A stretch of DNA of 64,000 nucleotides from Cryptosporidium bovis. Lineage: Eukaryota; Apicomplexa; Conoidasida; Eucoccidiorida; Cryptosporidiidae. A model generated the notes under the pieces. That model did no database searches and had not been told where the DNA came from. It worked only from the letters and a program-made list of their open reading frames with translations. The position numbers were made by a program, and so were the translations under genes. The stretch is from assembly GCA_009768925.2 (NCBI GenBank), contig VHIT02000041.1:124001-188000 (forward strand). The letters are read 5' to 3'. Shown here piece by piece: positions 1 through 9,852 of the stretch; position 1 is the stretch's first letter, and each line of letters opens with the position of its first letter.

Positions 1-63
1 GTGAATAAAAAATAAGGTCAATAAGTTTGTTCATTTCTTTTGTTGCTTCATAATAAAGTTCAG

Positions 64-1723
64 GGAGGGGAAAACAGAAGGGATTAACAAAAATAAGAAT
101 TCTGGAATATCATTGGTAAAAAGGAATAATAAGGGTGAAAATGCGTTAGCAAAAATATTGTCAATAAACTCATCACTTGGTTTAAGTGGTGAAGTTAACA
201 GTAATAATGAAACCAACAGTGAAATAGAAGGAATAGTGAGAATGGAAGAAGATATTGATGTAGTGTTGTCTTTAGACACAGAAAACTTTATGTTAGACTT
301 AAGCAGCAGGAATATAAGTAGAATAGAGGATATAATGTTGCCAGGGGCAAGAGAAGACATGAAAATAGATCATTTTATTACAAATGACAGTAAAGAAAAT
401 AAGAGTGTAGGGAAAGGAATGCAGGGTGAAATTATAAATTGGTCGCTAATGAGTAACGAGGAATTTATATTTGAGAATGAGAATAATGCAGAAATTATGG
501 AAAACATTGAAAATATAATAAATAACAGCAAAAATTCCAATTTAAATGAAAATAATAATAAAGCAGTTAGTAATGAAGCAATAGAAATAGTTAGAGAAGG
601 TATTAAAAAAAGAGTGAGAAGTTTGAGTTATCTGGATGTGGATTTGAGATACAAGATACACAAAAACCAGTTACAGGAAAATGAGTTGCTATTGAATAAT
701 ATAACAATTGCTAACGTAGATGACATTAATAAGAGGTGGGATACGCATAAATGGTGGCAGTCGAAAAGTCTCAATTGTGAAAAGGAACAATTTGAATTAA
801 AATTCTCTGATATTACGAGAAAAAGCATGAAAAAATCAAAAAGAATATCAATGGAATTTGGTATAGACAGTAGGACTGGGAATATATCGTCGATACACTA
901 TGAGAATGGTGTTATCGAAAAACACAGGGGTAGAATAAACATCAATGAAGATAATGATAAAGGTGAAATCAATAATACAAACTTGGGATATGATAGTTAC
1001 AATGATAATGAATTTTTAATATCAGAAGAATATCACACAAATAAAAATCAATTAAATGATAAGTATAGATCAAGTTTGAATTCGTCAGAGGATATAAGAC
1101 TTTACAGCGAGAGGGGTTCATTGATATTTTCAGATACAAATATAAATAAAGATTCAGTTGGAATAAGATTATCAGCAATGGTAGAATCTAGTTCTGTTGC
1201 ATCATGTGAAAGTTCACCGTTTGGATTTGATAAAAATATAATTAACAGAAACTCCATACTAAACGGAAATAATTATAAAACATCATCAATAGGAAGTAGT
1301 GATTATTTTCAGCTTGATGAAACAAGCTCAAATAAATGGAGCAAAAGTGGAATAACTAAAAGCAGTGGTACATACAACCTAAAAACATATACTGTACAAA
1401 AATTTCTTGTTTCTAAAATGAAGGAAATAAGAGATATTAGGAAAATAAATAAAGAGAACATACACAGTAATAAGAAAAACGAAAACAAGATTAGCACTGG
1501 TAATAATACGGCTAGTGGTAATTATGAGGATATTGATGAACTTTCCATATATTTAAATGAACTTCTACCCGAGAAATCAACATCAAAAAGTATCGCTGCC
1601 ACATTTTTCTATCACTTGCTTGTTTTAGCAACATATAATGAGATAAAGTTAGAGCAAAAAGTTTCAGGCAGAAATATTAAAATAATAAAAATGACTAATC
1701 CACTTGGAAACGAAGAAAGCTAG
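64..1723 (+). CDS. Cohesin kleisin subunit (Rad21/Rec8 family), 3' exon only
   Basis: This is the C-terminal part of a kleisin, the subunit that closes the cohesin ring around sister chromatids by binding SMC1 with its C-terminal winged helix. The family call rests on the last ~55 residues (about 1555-1690): an ELLPEKSTSK stretch followed by AATFFYHLLVLATYNEIKLEQ, which matches the Rad21/Rec8 C-terminal winged-helix pattern. The middle is Asn/Ser-rich and unconserved, as is usual for kleisins. The conserved N-terminal SMC3-binding domain is absent and must lie upstream of the window. The frame is open from position 5 (in-frame TGA at 2-4) but has no ATG until 242, and a pyrimidine-rich tract ending TTCAG at 59-63 looks like a 3' splice site, so I place the exon start near 64. 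If instead a gene began at ATG 242, it would lack the N-terminal domain. Rad21 and Rec8 cannot be told apart here. Confidence 0.72.
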
Positions 1724-2333
1724 CATAACCAAGCATTAGTGATCAGTCAAATGCCACATATAAATAAGCCATTAGTTGAAATGTATTAGTACATAATGCA
1801 CCTCAACTAATGGCTTATTTTTGAAATAAAAATCGGAATTTGTGTCTCGTAAATAGTCAAACTAAGCAAGTTGTTTGTCTTTCTTTCGACCTTAAATTTT
1901 ACCTTTAATAGATAACTTTGTATCTACAAATGGCACTTAATCTAATATTACTAAAACATATGTAAAATATCACTTTTGGCGGTATTTCTCCCCACCATTA
2001 TTTTTTACCATGTCCTAAAATAAATTATCTAGTCTAGGTGTGATAATTGAATAGCGCATTAATACTGAATTAAAATCTATCATACATTTGATGCTTATAT
2101 TATTTGTTAAAGCACATCTTTTATTAACTTATTGAAATAGTTATAATTTTTACAGTTTGAGTATAAATCAAGCAGTTTAACGAATAGCATTGGATTCTGT
2201 AATTCACAACCATTTTTTTTAAAAGTTAGGATACATTTTTGAGCAATAATACCACTATTATTATTAGTCAATTAGTATATTAATAATAAATAAAGTTAGA
2301 TACATATAATTTAGTTTAAACGAATTAAAGAGG
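1724..2333. other. Intergenic region, kleisin to GlyRS
   Basis: AT-rich spacer of about 610 bases between two plus-strand genes. It holds the inverted repeat at 1762-1820 and one E2F-like TTTTGGCGGT at 1974-1983. The remainder is low-complexity A/T with no credible reading frame or RNA gene. Confidence 0.7.
1762..1820. repeat. 18-bp perfect inverted repeat
   Basis: AAATAAGCCATTAGTTGA at 1762-1779 is exactly reverse-complemented at 1803-1820, with a 23-base loop. It begins 38 bases after the kleisin stop codon, so the transcript could form a long stem in its 3' UTR. A role in 3'-end formation or mRNA stability is inference. Confidence 0.85.
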
Positions 2334-4289
2334 ATGGCGAATAATATATGCCAGAAAACACTGCAGGAGAATAGAGAGAGCTTGGAGAATCTACTTAAAA
2401 GAAGATTCTTTGTAGCACCTTCATTTGAGATATATGGAGGAGTGGCAGGATTGTATGACTATGGCCCACCAGGATGCGCATTGAAATTAGAATTGGAAAG
2501 TCATTGGAGAAAACACTTTGTATTGGGTGAAGATATGTTGGAAATAAGTGCTACATGCCTGACACCACATAATACACTAAAGGCTTCAGGCCACGTAGAT
2601 AGATTTACAGACCTAATGATTACTGATATGAAAACAAATGAATGCTATAGAGCAGATAAGGTAATAGAGGAGCATATAAGTAAGTTGATTAAGGAAAAAG
2701 GTGATAAACTAAGTAGCGACGATAAAAGTAAGTTGGAGATGGTTTTGATAAAAGCAGGATCATATGGAGCGGAGGAAGTAAAGGATTGTATAAAGGAATA
2801 TAATATAAAAACGCCGAGTGGCGATAATAATTGGTCTGAGCCATATCCGTTTAATTTAATGTTTAAAACAAAAATAGGTCCTAAAGACAAGGAAGTTAGT
2901 GACAATATTGGTTATTTAAGACCTGAGACGGCACAAGGTATATTTGTTAACTTTAAAAGACTATTCGACTACAATGGAAAAAAGTTACCTTTTTCAGTGG
3001 CACAAATAGGATTAGGTTTCAGAAATGAGATAGCACCTAGAAACGGATTACTAAGAGTAAGAGAGTTTCAAATGGCAGAAATTGAACATTTTATACATCC
3101 TGATAAAAAAAATCATCCAAAATTTTCATTAATTAAGGATATGAAACTGCCACTATACTCGAGAGAACACCAATTGAAGAACATTGACTACAATAGTGAA
3201 CTTACGTTGGAGGATGCAGTTTATGGCAAGAGAAAGATTATAGATAACGAGACACTCGCCTATTTTCTTGCAAAGACATATCAATTTTTAATAAATGTTG
3301 GAATTAATCCAACAGGTATTAGGTTTAGGCAACATCTTAGTACTGAAATGGCACACTATGCCAAGGATTGTTGGGATGCTGAGGTGTTGACGTCTTATGG
3401 TTGGATAGAGTGTGCAGGCCATGCAGATAGATCTTGTTACGACCTAATACAACATGCGAATTCATCAAAAATAGATTTGGTTGCTTCTGAAAAATATGAT
3501 GAACCAGTATATAAACAGATATTAGAAACCACATTAAACAAACAATTAATCGGTAAAACATTTAAGCAAGAGTCTGGCATTGTCACTAGTACATTGCTTG
3601 ACATCGCAAAAAATAATAGTCATCAAGAGTTTCGTGATAATATTGAAAAGTACGGTAACTGTAAGTTAAGTTATGATAATCACGAATGGGAAGTTACATC
3701 TGATATGGTTAAGTATGAGTACAAGACAAAAAAAATAAGTGAAGAACAGTTTGTTCCTGGTGTAATTGAACCTTCATTTGGAATTGGTAGAATAATACAT
3801 TGTATTTTTGAACACAACTTTAAATATAGGGATACAGAAAGTGATGAAAACCAAGAACAATCAAAACTAGGGAATAATAACGATAATAATGAAATGCAAA
3901 GAAATTATTTATCGCTACCTGTTATTGTGGCTCCGATAAAATGTTCAATATTACCTATTAGTTCAAATGTTATATTTAACGATTTAATTAATATAATACA
4001 CAGAGGTTTGATTAATTATGGAATTTCGTGTAAAATAGACACATCTTCTGCTTCTATTGGAAGAAGATATGCAAGAACTGACGAGATAGGGATACCTTTT
4101 GGAATCACAATTGATTTCCAAAGCACAAAAGATAATACTGTTACTCTCAGAGAGAGGGACTCAATGAAACAAGTAAGAATATCATCTAATGAAGTTATAT
4201 CAATTATATTTAGGTTGGTTAATCGTGAAGTTGACTGGAGATATGTCACTGAAAACTACCCCATTTTTACCCAACAACTAAATGACTAA
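2334..4289 (+). CDS. Glycyl-tRNA synthetase (eukaryotic/archaeal alpha2 type)
   Basis: Charges tRNA-Gly with glycine using ATP. The 651-residue length suits the dimeric class IIa enzyme. Near the N-terminus is the GlyRS block RRFFVAPSFEIYGGVAGLYDYGPPG (split here only as a description: residues ~23-47). Class II motif 2 is FRNEIAPRNGLLRVREF at residues 229-245, followed by AEIEHF. Motif 3 is EPSFGIGR at 479-486. The C-terminal anticodon-binding domain begins near LPVIVAPIK and ends with an RERDS loop. There is no WHEP domain and no clear targeting signal, so the enzyme is probably cytosolic. A short Asn/Glu-rich insertion sits before the anticodon-binding domain. ATG 2334 is the first in-frame start and lies just before conserved sequence. 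Confidence 0.97.
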   Translation: MANNICQKTLQENRESLENLLKRRFFVAPSFEIYGGVAGLYDYGPPGCALKLELESHWRKHFVLGEDMLEISATCLTPHNTLKASGHVDRFTDLMITDMKTNECYRADKVIEEHISKLIKEKGDKLSSDDKSKLEMVLIKAGSYGAEEVKDCIKEYNIKTPSGDNNWSEPYPFNLMFKTKIGPKDKEVSDNIGYLRPETAQGIFVNFKRLFDYNGKKLPFSVAQIGLGFRNEIAPRNGLLRVREFQMAEIEHFIHPDKKNHPKFSLIKDMKLPLYSREHQLKNIDYNSELTLEDAVYGKRKIIDNETLAYFLAKTYQFLINVGINPTGIRFRQHLSTEMAHYAKDCWDAEVLTSYGWIECAGHADRSCYDLIQHANSSKIDLVASEKYDEPVYKQILETTLNKQLIGKTFKQESGIVTSTLLDIAKNNSHQEFRDNIEKYGNCKLSYDNHEWEVTSDMVKYEYKTKKISEEQFVPGVIEPSFGIGRIIHCIFEHNFKYRDTESDENQEQSKLGNNNDNNEMQRNYLSLPVIVAPIKCSILPISSNVIFNDLINIIHRGLINYGISCKIDTSSASIGRRYARTDEIGIPFGITIDFQSTKDNTVTLRERDSMKQVRISSNEVISIIFRLVNREVDWRYVTENYPIFTQQLND

Positions 4290-4571
4290 TCTTTTTATAC
4301 ATACTATAGATAGTTTTGCATCCAAACTAACTCTACTATTTGTCCCAACTAGGAATACAATTTTTTGTTACCGGATTAATTACGGAAATATAAATGATGT
4401 GATTACAAGTTATTACACTAAATAAATATTTAAATGATGAATAAATAAAATCAAAACATAAAAAGATCACAAAATTTATATCAAAGCTAAAACTGCCATG
4501 GATCAATTTTGAAATTCAAAGTTGTTTTAATGCAACCGTACGGAAAATTCTCTGAAAAATCTATTAGTATT

Positions 4572-6401
4572 TCATATTTGTGACTTTTGTTGGAGAGATC
4601 CAAGCAACCCATTTTCGATCTTCTTAATATCCAACTTAACAACTTCAATCAATACTGAAATAAGCTTCTTTAGACTAGCTCTTGCTTCTTCAATACCAGT
4701 GCATGAACAAAGTCCAAAGTGGTTAAATTTCATAACATTTTCGAGGAATCTAGTTAGACTGCTAAGCAATTTAACTCTCTTTTTATGAGACTTCTTCAAC
4801 TTTCTAGAACTTAAATTTCCGTAACCTTGTAATGCTGATTTTTTCGGGTTTCCAAGTATAATGTTGGTGGAAACTTTTTTATTCCCTTTACGGGTACTCT
4901 TTTTCAATATTATGTCACAGTTGAGATATGAACTTAATATTAAGGATTCCACTTTGCATGCTTCTGTTCTAAATTTAAGATGTTGATCCCTAGTAACGAT
5001 CAATATTCTAGAAACTTGTTTTACTGCCTCAGTCAGATCTACCAGCCATACCAACAAAGACTCCTTGCAACTTTCAATTATATACTTAATATCAGAAGCT
5101 GTTAAATAGTCGGTCTTGGTCTTGTCCATAGACTCGAGTTTGGCCATTTCTTTAATAGAACCGTCAGCACCGACTACAAAAACTGGAGAAACAGTTCCAT
5201 CTTTTCCTTCGTTTTTAAGTGGATTCATACTCAAATCTCCAATATTTGGCAATGGTTCCGGAGTAGGTAGTTGCATTTGTCTGTGAACTTGTTGAGAAGT
5301 TGGAATTGGTCGTGAAACAGGAACTGGTCGTGAAACTGGAACTGGTTGTGAAACTGGAACTGGTCGTGAAACCGGAACTGGCTGTGCAATTGGAATTGGT
5401 TGTGCAATTGGAATTGGTTGTACTATTTGAACGGATTGAACACCAGGAACTTGTAATACAGCAGAACTTGGTCTATTTGGACTAGTTGTTAATGAACAGG
5501 GCATGGTTGAAGGCCTTCCATAATCATCTCCTATTACACAAAGTACATTTTCAGGACCTGAAGGGAAAGCTGGTTGTAAAACACGATATTCAAATTGTCC
5601 ATTAGGTCCAGAATGAATTAAACCTAAACGTCCAAGTAAAGCTCCAAAATTACCTGAAAGTGTGTGCTGATGTTGCTCCAATCGAATTGGAAGAGTTGGT
5701 GATGCAGGAAGTGGATAAGTTGGTGGCATTTGAGATGGGTATGTTGGTGGAATTTGAGATGGGTATGTTGGTGGTGTTTGAGGTGGATATGTCGGTGGTG
5801 TTTGAGGTGGATATGTTGGTGGTGTTTGAGGTGGATATGTCGGTGGTGTTTGAGGTGGATATGTTGGTGGTGTTTGAGGTGGATATGTTGGTGGTGTTTG
5901 AGGTGGATATGTTGGTGGTGCTTGAGGTGGATATGTCGGTGGTGTTTGAGGTGGATATGTTGGTGGTGCTTGAGGTGGATATGTTGGTGGTACTTGAGGT
6001 GGATATGTTGGTGGTACTTGAGGTGGATATGTTGGACCTGTCTGAACACCATATGGTGCAATAGGGGGGGGAAGAACTCCTGGAGTACCATATCCATAAG
6101 GAATTGAACCACTAACTATAATAGTTGGATCGACAGCAGGTTTAGGTTGGGTAGATGTAGTAGTAGTAGTAGTTGTTGTTGTTGTTGTAGTTGACATTTT
6201 TTGGTCATCGCTTTCCAATAGTACGTTTGATAAACCCGGAGACCCTAAATGTCCGGATGACTGTTTTGCCTGGGAAGATATGTATTCATTTTGTTTCTGT
6301 ATTATAGACAACAATTCTTCTAAAACACCTGGCGTTGTTGAAAATACTAAACCAACTAGGTAAATAGTTGATAGTAAGAAAAATCGGAAGTGTGTTCTCA
6401 T
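4572..6401 (-). CDS. Secreted protein with Pro/Tyr octapeptide repeats
   Basis: 609 residues, function unknown. The N-terminus (MRTHFRFFLLSTIYLVGLVFS) reads as a cleavable signal peptide. A run of about a dozen Thr residues follows near residue 72, mucin-like and potentially O-glycosylated. Then come about fifteen octapeptides of the form xPPTYPPQ, with x = T, A or V, decaying to PPTYPSQ and PPTYPLP at the end. A second degenerate repeat of Pro-Val/Ile-Ser/Ala-Arg/Gln (VSRPVPVSQPVP-like) lies at about residues 345-385. The last ~190 residues are basic and helix-prone with several cysteines and no repeats. No transmembrane segment or GPI signal is seen, so a secreted product of a surface, organelle or oocyst/sporozoite compartment is inferred. 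The downstream gene at 7177-8370 also encodes a secreted protein on the same strand. Confidence 0.8.
   Translation of the reverse strand: MRTHFRFFLLSTIYLVGLVFSTTPGVLEELLSIIQKQNEYISSQAKQSSGHLGSPGLSNVLLESDDQKMSTTTTTTTTTTTTSTQPKPAVDPTIIVSGSIPYGYGTPGVLPPPIAPYGVQTGPTYPPQVPPTYPPQVPPTYPPQAPPTYPPQTPPTYPPQAPPTYPPQTPPTYPPQTPPTYPPQTPPTYPPQTPPTYPPQTPPTYPPQTPPTYPSQIPPTYPSQMPPTYPLPASPTLPIRLEQHQHTLSGNFGALLGRLGLIHSGPNGQFEYRVLQPAFPSGPENVLCVIGDDYGRPSTMPCSLTTSPNRPSSAVLQVPGVQSVQIVQPIPIAQPIPIAQPVPVSRPVPVSQPVPVSRPVPVSRPIPTSQQVHRQMQLPTPEPLPNIGDLSMNPLKNEGKDGTVSPVFVVGADGSIKEMAKLESMDKTKTDYLTASDIKYIIESCKESLLVWLVDLTEAVKQVSRILIVTRDQHLKFRTEACKVESLILSSYLNCDIILKKSTRKGNKKVSTNIILGNPKKSALQGYGNLSSRKLKKSHKKRVKLLSSLTRFLENVMKFNHFGLCSCTGIEEARASLKKLISVLIEVVKLDIKKIENGLLGSLQQKSQI
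5717..6040 (-). repeat. 24-bp coding minisatellite (xPPTYPPQ units)
   Basis: About fourteen near-identical 24-bp units (plus-strand reading GGATATGTTGGTGGTGTTTGAGGT, varying at few bases) encode the octapeptide array. Variation is mostly T/C in GTTGG versus GTCGG and at the codon giving T, A or V. Such an array is likely to vary in copy number between isolates. Confidence 0.9.
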
Positions 6402-7176
6402 TTTCAGTAGTGCTCTATATTAAACTTTGAAAAACAGATAAGCAACAGATTACAAAATAAACACAATACAAGATATGTATACTACTTATCTATATAGAAT
6501 ATAAGTAGTAGATATATTCACCCCTCTCGTTCCTCTAGTCTCGATTCGAATGTATAGTTAGATACCGCGCCATTAAATGAAGTATGCAAACGAGAATCTA
6601 ATTATATAATTTATTTTGTCAGCAAAAAGCGAGATATATAAAATTAGAAACAGATGACAATATATGCTAAGTGACGATAATCGACAAGCGGATTACTCTA
6701 GATATACAAAGTAACTAAAACCAGTGATTGTGACTAGTATGTAGGCCAGAGTATGGAGAAATTAAGCAAATTTTTTAATAGTGAGAGAAAGGTCACCAAA
6801 AAAAAATCAAACTTTTATGTATTCAATAATCCTAAAAAAATACAAAGAAAGAAGAGGATATTAGTTTTTTTCTTTTTGAATTAAATTTAATATAAGGGAT
6901 AGCATCAACCATGTTAGGTAAAAAAATAATTTTTAAATTATTAAATTGTATTTTTTTACCTAAGAAAATGAGGTGTAGTAAAACATGATGTAAATAGCAC
7001 ACATATTAACCAAGTAATCTAAATTTCTTACATTAAATTAAGAATTTTATATTAATATACATTCTCAGAATTTCATTTAACCATTGAGGATTTCCAAAAT
7101 GTTTTGATAAGGTGACCATAAATGAGTCCTACATAGAAGCTCATGAAATACACAATATTTGTTGTTAGGTATTCCT
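6402..7176. other. Intergenic region between two secreted-protein genes
   Basis: About 775 AT-rich bases upstream of the 4572-6401 gene and downstream of the 7177-8370 gene. It holds a CCGCGCC E2F-like site near 6565-6571, the inverted repeat at 6914-6963 and A-tracts. No other gene is seen. Confidence 0.65.
6914..6963. repeat. 15-bp perfect inverted repeat
   Basis: TTAGGTAAAAAAATA at 6914-6928 is exactly complemented by TATTTTTTTACCTAA at 6949-6963, with a 20-base A/T loop that is itself partly self-complementary. It lies about 210 bases beyond the stop of the upstream secreted gene. Because it is based on A/T tracts it is weaker evidence than the repeat at 1762. Confidence 0.75.
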
Positions 7177-8370
7177 TTATTTTTTGTCTTTGCTCCTGCT
7201 CCTACTCCTGCTCTTGCTCTTGCTCCTGCTCCTGCTCCTGGTTCTGCTTCTGCTTCTCCTCGTACTGCTGCTGGTACTACTGCTTTCACTTAATTCTGAA
7301 ACTAACCTCTCCACCTCCTCCATATGTGAATCAGATTCTAACCCCGAAGTATGGGAAGAATCTGATTCAGATTCAATCCGGAATAACTCAACTGCCAGAG
7401 AAGCTTTTTTAGATTCAAAAGTAAGAACTCTAGAATGGGCGTTTAAAACTGATATTGTTGCGTGTCTAGCACCGATTAAATCAAATCTAAGACAATATAT
7501 GTCGTAAATATATAAATCCTTAATTAACTCCTTTTTATGTTCATTATTTTCATGTTCCGTGAGCATTTCTTCTGACAATCTTGAGATAGTTACCATTTGA
7601 GCAATGCTTTTAACCTCGTAATCAATTCCATCACCAGCATTCTCTACTATGTGGCTAGGATATGATATTGAGGGAGTAACATGGGTTGCTAACCGATTAG
7701 TTGGATCAAACCTTGAAATGTGCAATTTACACCTAGTATTTAGTCTCTCCAATAATGATATAGAAATAAGCACTTGGCACAATATTTCCGAAAGTAATTT
7801 TCCTGAACCTGTCCATATTTTCACCAAATTTGCTAAGACTTGAATAGAAAGTTCAAGAAGTTCAAGTAAAATATTACAGCAAAACAGAGCTTTACTTTCA
7901 TTCTCGGAAATATATTGGATATTAGGAATATAAATCCCATCACCATCACCACCATCATCACCACCATCACCGCCATTATAATTACCATTATCACCGCTAT
8001 TATCACCATAATTATCACCATCACCTGAATTACCGCTGTCGCTACCACCTCTATTCATGTCAGAATCAATTTCATTTTTCGATACGCCCTCATTTCCATC
8101 TTGAGAGCCGGAATTGGCTCCGAAAGGCCCGGCAGGCACTTTCTTTTCTTGATTTGAATGTGGCAAACTTCCACGCTTCTTAGACTTTTTAGCACCAGAA
8201 CCCAAACTACCGGAATCACTACTTCCCACCCCAACTTTGTCAGCATCACCAGGATCACCAAGATCGCTAGTATTATCTGGACTATGTTCATGTGATGAAC
8301 ACAGAGGCACATCAAGGGAGAAGAGCAAAAGGCCAAGTGATATAAAAAAGTATATAGACAAAACTTTCAT
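7177..8370 (-). CDS. Secreted protein with Arg/Ser/Lys tail (SKSR-like)
   Basis: 397 residues. The first ~27 residues (MKVLSIYFFISLGLLLFSLDV...CSS) form a signal peptide. An acidic Gly/Asp/Asn/Ser low-complexity stretch runs to about residue 145. A helix-rich middle of about 175 residues contains Cys-Cys (FCCNILLELLELS) and a few further cysteines. The C-terminus is an alternating RS/KS tract of about 30 residues ending SKDKK. Signal peptide plus SK/SR tail is the hallmark I associate with the Cryptosporidium SKSR secreted family; membership is inference because I cannot align it. The signal peptide argues against a nuclear SR splicing factor. It shares with the next secreted gene the order signal peptide, low complexity, then cysteine-bearing helical region. 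An E2F-like site lies at 8482-8490. Confidence 0.75.
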   Translation of the reverse strand: MKVLSIYFFISLGLLLFSLDVPLCSSHEHSPDNTSDLGDPGDADKVGVGSSDSGSLGSGAKKSKKRGSLPHSNQEKKVPAGPFGANSGSQDGNEGVSKNEIDSDMNRGGSDSGNSGDGDNYGDNSGDNGNYNGGDGGDDGGDGDGIYIPNIQYISENESKALFCCNILLELLELSIQVLANLVKIWTGSGKLLSEILCQVLISISLLERLNTRCKLHISRFDPTNRLATHVTPSISYPSHIVENAGDGIDYEVKSIAQMVTISRLSEEMLTEHENNEHKKELIKDLYIYDIYCLRFDLIGARHATISVLNAHSRVLTFESKKASLAVELFRIESESDSSHTSGLESDSHMEEVERLVSELSESSSTSSSTRRSRSRTRSRSRSKSKSRSRSRSKDKK

Positions 8371-8706
8371 GACTAAAGATGTGTAACAAAAAAACTCATA
8401 ATACGCCTCTTACAGCTTGGTATTTTGCTCTGGTTTTTATGTTTAATCCTTAGTTACCCCGGTGAGTTCATTTTCTAAGACTTGGCGCCACACACACAAG
8501 GATTGACAAATTAAACATGACACCCCAAAGCAGATAGAGTGTGGGCGGAAGACAAGGATATAAAAATGAGAAAAAAATAAGAAAAAACTTGGAGAATAAG
8601 AGATAGGTGTTAAGTATATCATCTTCAAAAAAAAGAAACAAAGAATATACTGCCATCACAAAATGGAAAATAAACAATGTAGTGTATTCGTGCATTAATT
8701 AGTATG
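8371..8706. other. Intergenic region with E2F-like site
   Basis: About 335 bases between two minus-strand genes. It holds TTGGCGCCA at 8482-8490, about 110 bases before the secreted gene's ATG. Open frames here begin only at non-ATG codons. Confidence 0.6.
8482..8490. promoter_or_regulatory. E2F-like palindrome TTGGCGCCA
   Basis: Palindromic GGCGCC core flanked by T/A. It is the first of a recurrent intergenic series, here about 112 bases upstream of the secreted-protein gene on the minus strand. Function is inferred from similarity to E2F/DP sites. Confidence 0.5.
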
Positions 8707-9852
8707 CTAGATTTTAATTGAGGACATAATTTCATCTGATATATCGATACATTTTGCCTTAGATAAAAGCATCCTTGCACATGTAATATCACTTAGTCCG
8801 ACAGAAATCCTAAGAGACTTGAAAAACTGTATAATGCTTTCCATAGACTGGTCAAGTAAAGTTGATTCTACAATTTTAAGTAATGCAATTGCAATTGTAA
8901 TTAATGAATGTAGTCCATTAGCCAATAGATAGTCCCATAGGATTACAACAGTTTTAAGAGGTAGTGTGGATACAAACATTGTCAAGAACCAAGGGTGCAA
9001 ATATACCGGATCAAATATACCTTCGTCTTGGAAATGTTTCCATAATTTTGGGATATTGGTTTGAAATAAAGTATTGAATGCTTGTATATATTTACTTAGT
9101 AGAGGAAAATTATCTTTATAAAACCCAGAAAGGCCATATGCCTCTAGGATAATTATGAATGTATAGAAACTTCTTTCTTGATCAAAATCACTTACCATAA
9201 GTAGCAATGCCGCTATAAAATTCATTCCTTGACAGTAACCAACTTCTGGAATGTGATTTGCTATTGCATTGAGTACTCTATATAAACATTCTTGAGAGTC
9301 TTTTTCACGAAAGACATCCAGCTCCGGAAATGTTCTCGGCACATCAAAACTTATAAGGGAGGAGTATTTGTTTAAATACTTTGCTGCATAGTCGTAGTAA
9401 TTAATGTATATTCTATTTTGCCTTTGAAACTCAATATTATTTTCATCCTTCGGTGACTCAACAGTATATTTTTCAGTATAAAAAGAAGACTTCTCTACAA
9501 TCATTTGTAAATGCTGATTTGTTTCTGTAATATCATCGTTGCTATTGTTGCTACTATTATTTCCAGTTTCATCCTTTACTCTATTCTCATTATTTGATAG
9601 ATTTACATCCAAATAACTATTCCATATTCTCCACCTAAATTCTTGGGGAACGCCTCTGGAAAGTCTTCTCTTATACGTTTTAAGGTGATTTTTGCGGAAG
9701 TAATCAAGACCTTTTGAAACCATACGATTCCACTTGTCATATGAATTCTCATAGTATTCCTCTGGAGAATCGTTAAATAGTTCTTTACATTCTTTTTTCG
9801 CTTTTTCAAGCTCTTGTTCGATCTTTATTTCGTTGCTCTTGAATGAACTCAT
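8707..9852 (-). CDS. TBC-domain Rab GTPase-activating protein
   Basis: 381 residues. TBC proteins accelerate GTP hydrolysis by Rab GTPases and so switch off vesicle-traffic steps. The TBC domain starts at RGVPQEFRWRIW (residues 66-77). Both catalytic fingers are present: the arginine finger ISFDVPR (IxxDxxR, D170 and R173) and the glutamine finger YCQGM (206-210, Q208). The usual later blocks follow: LHPWFLTMFVSTLPLKTVVILWD and a hydrophobic C-terminal helical stretch. A 70-residue Asn/Ser-rich insertion (about 85-150) separates the entry motif from the arginine finger. The Rab substrate cannot be inferred. The ATG at 9852 is in frame with an N-terminal charged helix. Confidence 0.93.
   Translation of the reverse strand: MSSFKSNEIKIEQELEKAKKECKELFNDSPEEYYENSYDKWNRMVSKGLDYFRKNHLKTYKRRLSRGVPQEFRWRIWNSYLDVNLSNNENRVKDETGNNSSNNSNDDITETNQHLQMIVEKSSFYTEKYTVESPKDENNIEFQRQNRIYINYYDYAAKYLNKYSSLISFDVPRTFPELDVFREKDSQECLYRVLNAIANHIPEVGYCQGMNFIAALLLMVSDFDQERSFYTFIIILEAYGLSGFYKDNFPLLSKYIQAFNTLFQTNIPKLWKHFQDEGIFDPVYLHPWFLTMFVSTLPLKTVVILWDYLLANGLHSLITIAIALLKIVESTLLDQSMESIIQFFKSLRISVGLSDITCARMLLSKAKCIDISDEIMSSIKI

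Noticed and set aside
5624-6112. Open antisense and alternate frames across the Pro/Tyr repeat
   Set aside because: They follow from the 24-bp repeat periodicity, which keeps all frames open; residues are monotonous (HIHLKH and VDMLVV units) with no independent support.
6530-6580. Possible tRNA B-box (GATTCGAATG)
   Set aside because: It lacks GGTTCGAANCC and no A-box or acceptor stem could be paired at the right distance.
7184-7507. Leu-rich antisense frame opposite the Arg/Ser/Lys tail
   Set aside because: It is the antisense of RS/KS codons and gives only poly-Leu, then a shadow of the real gene.
8443-8695. Minus-strand hydrophobic frames between the TBC and secreted genes
   Set aside because: The frames have non-ATG starts or poor residue variety and cover an E2F-like promoter element.
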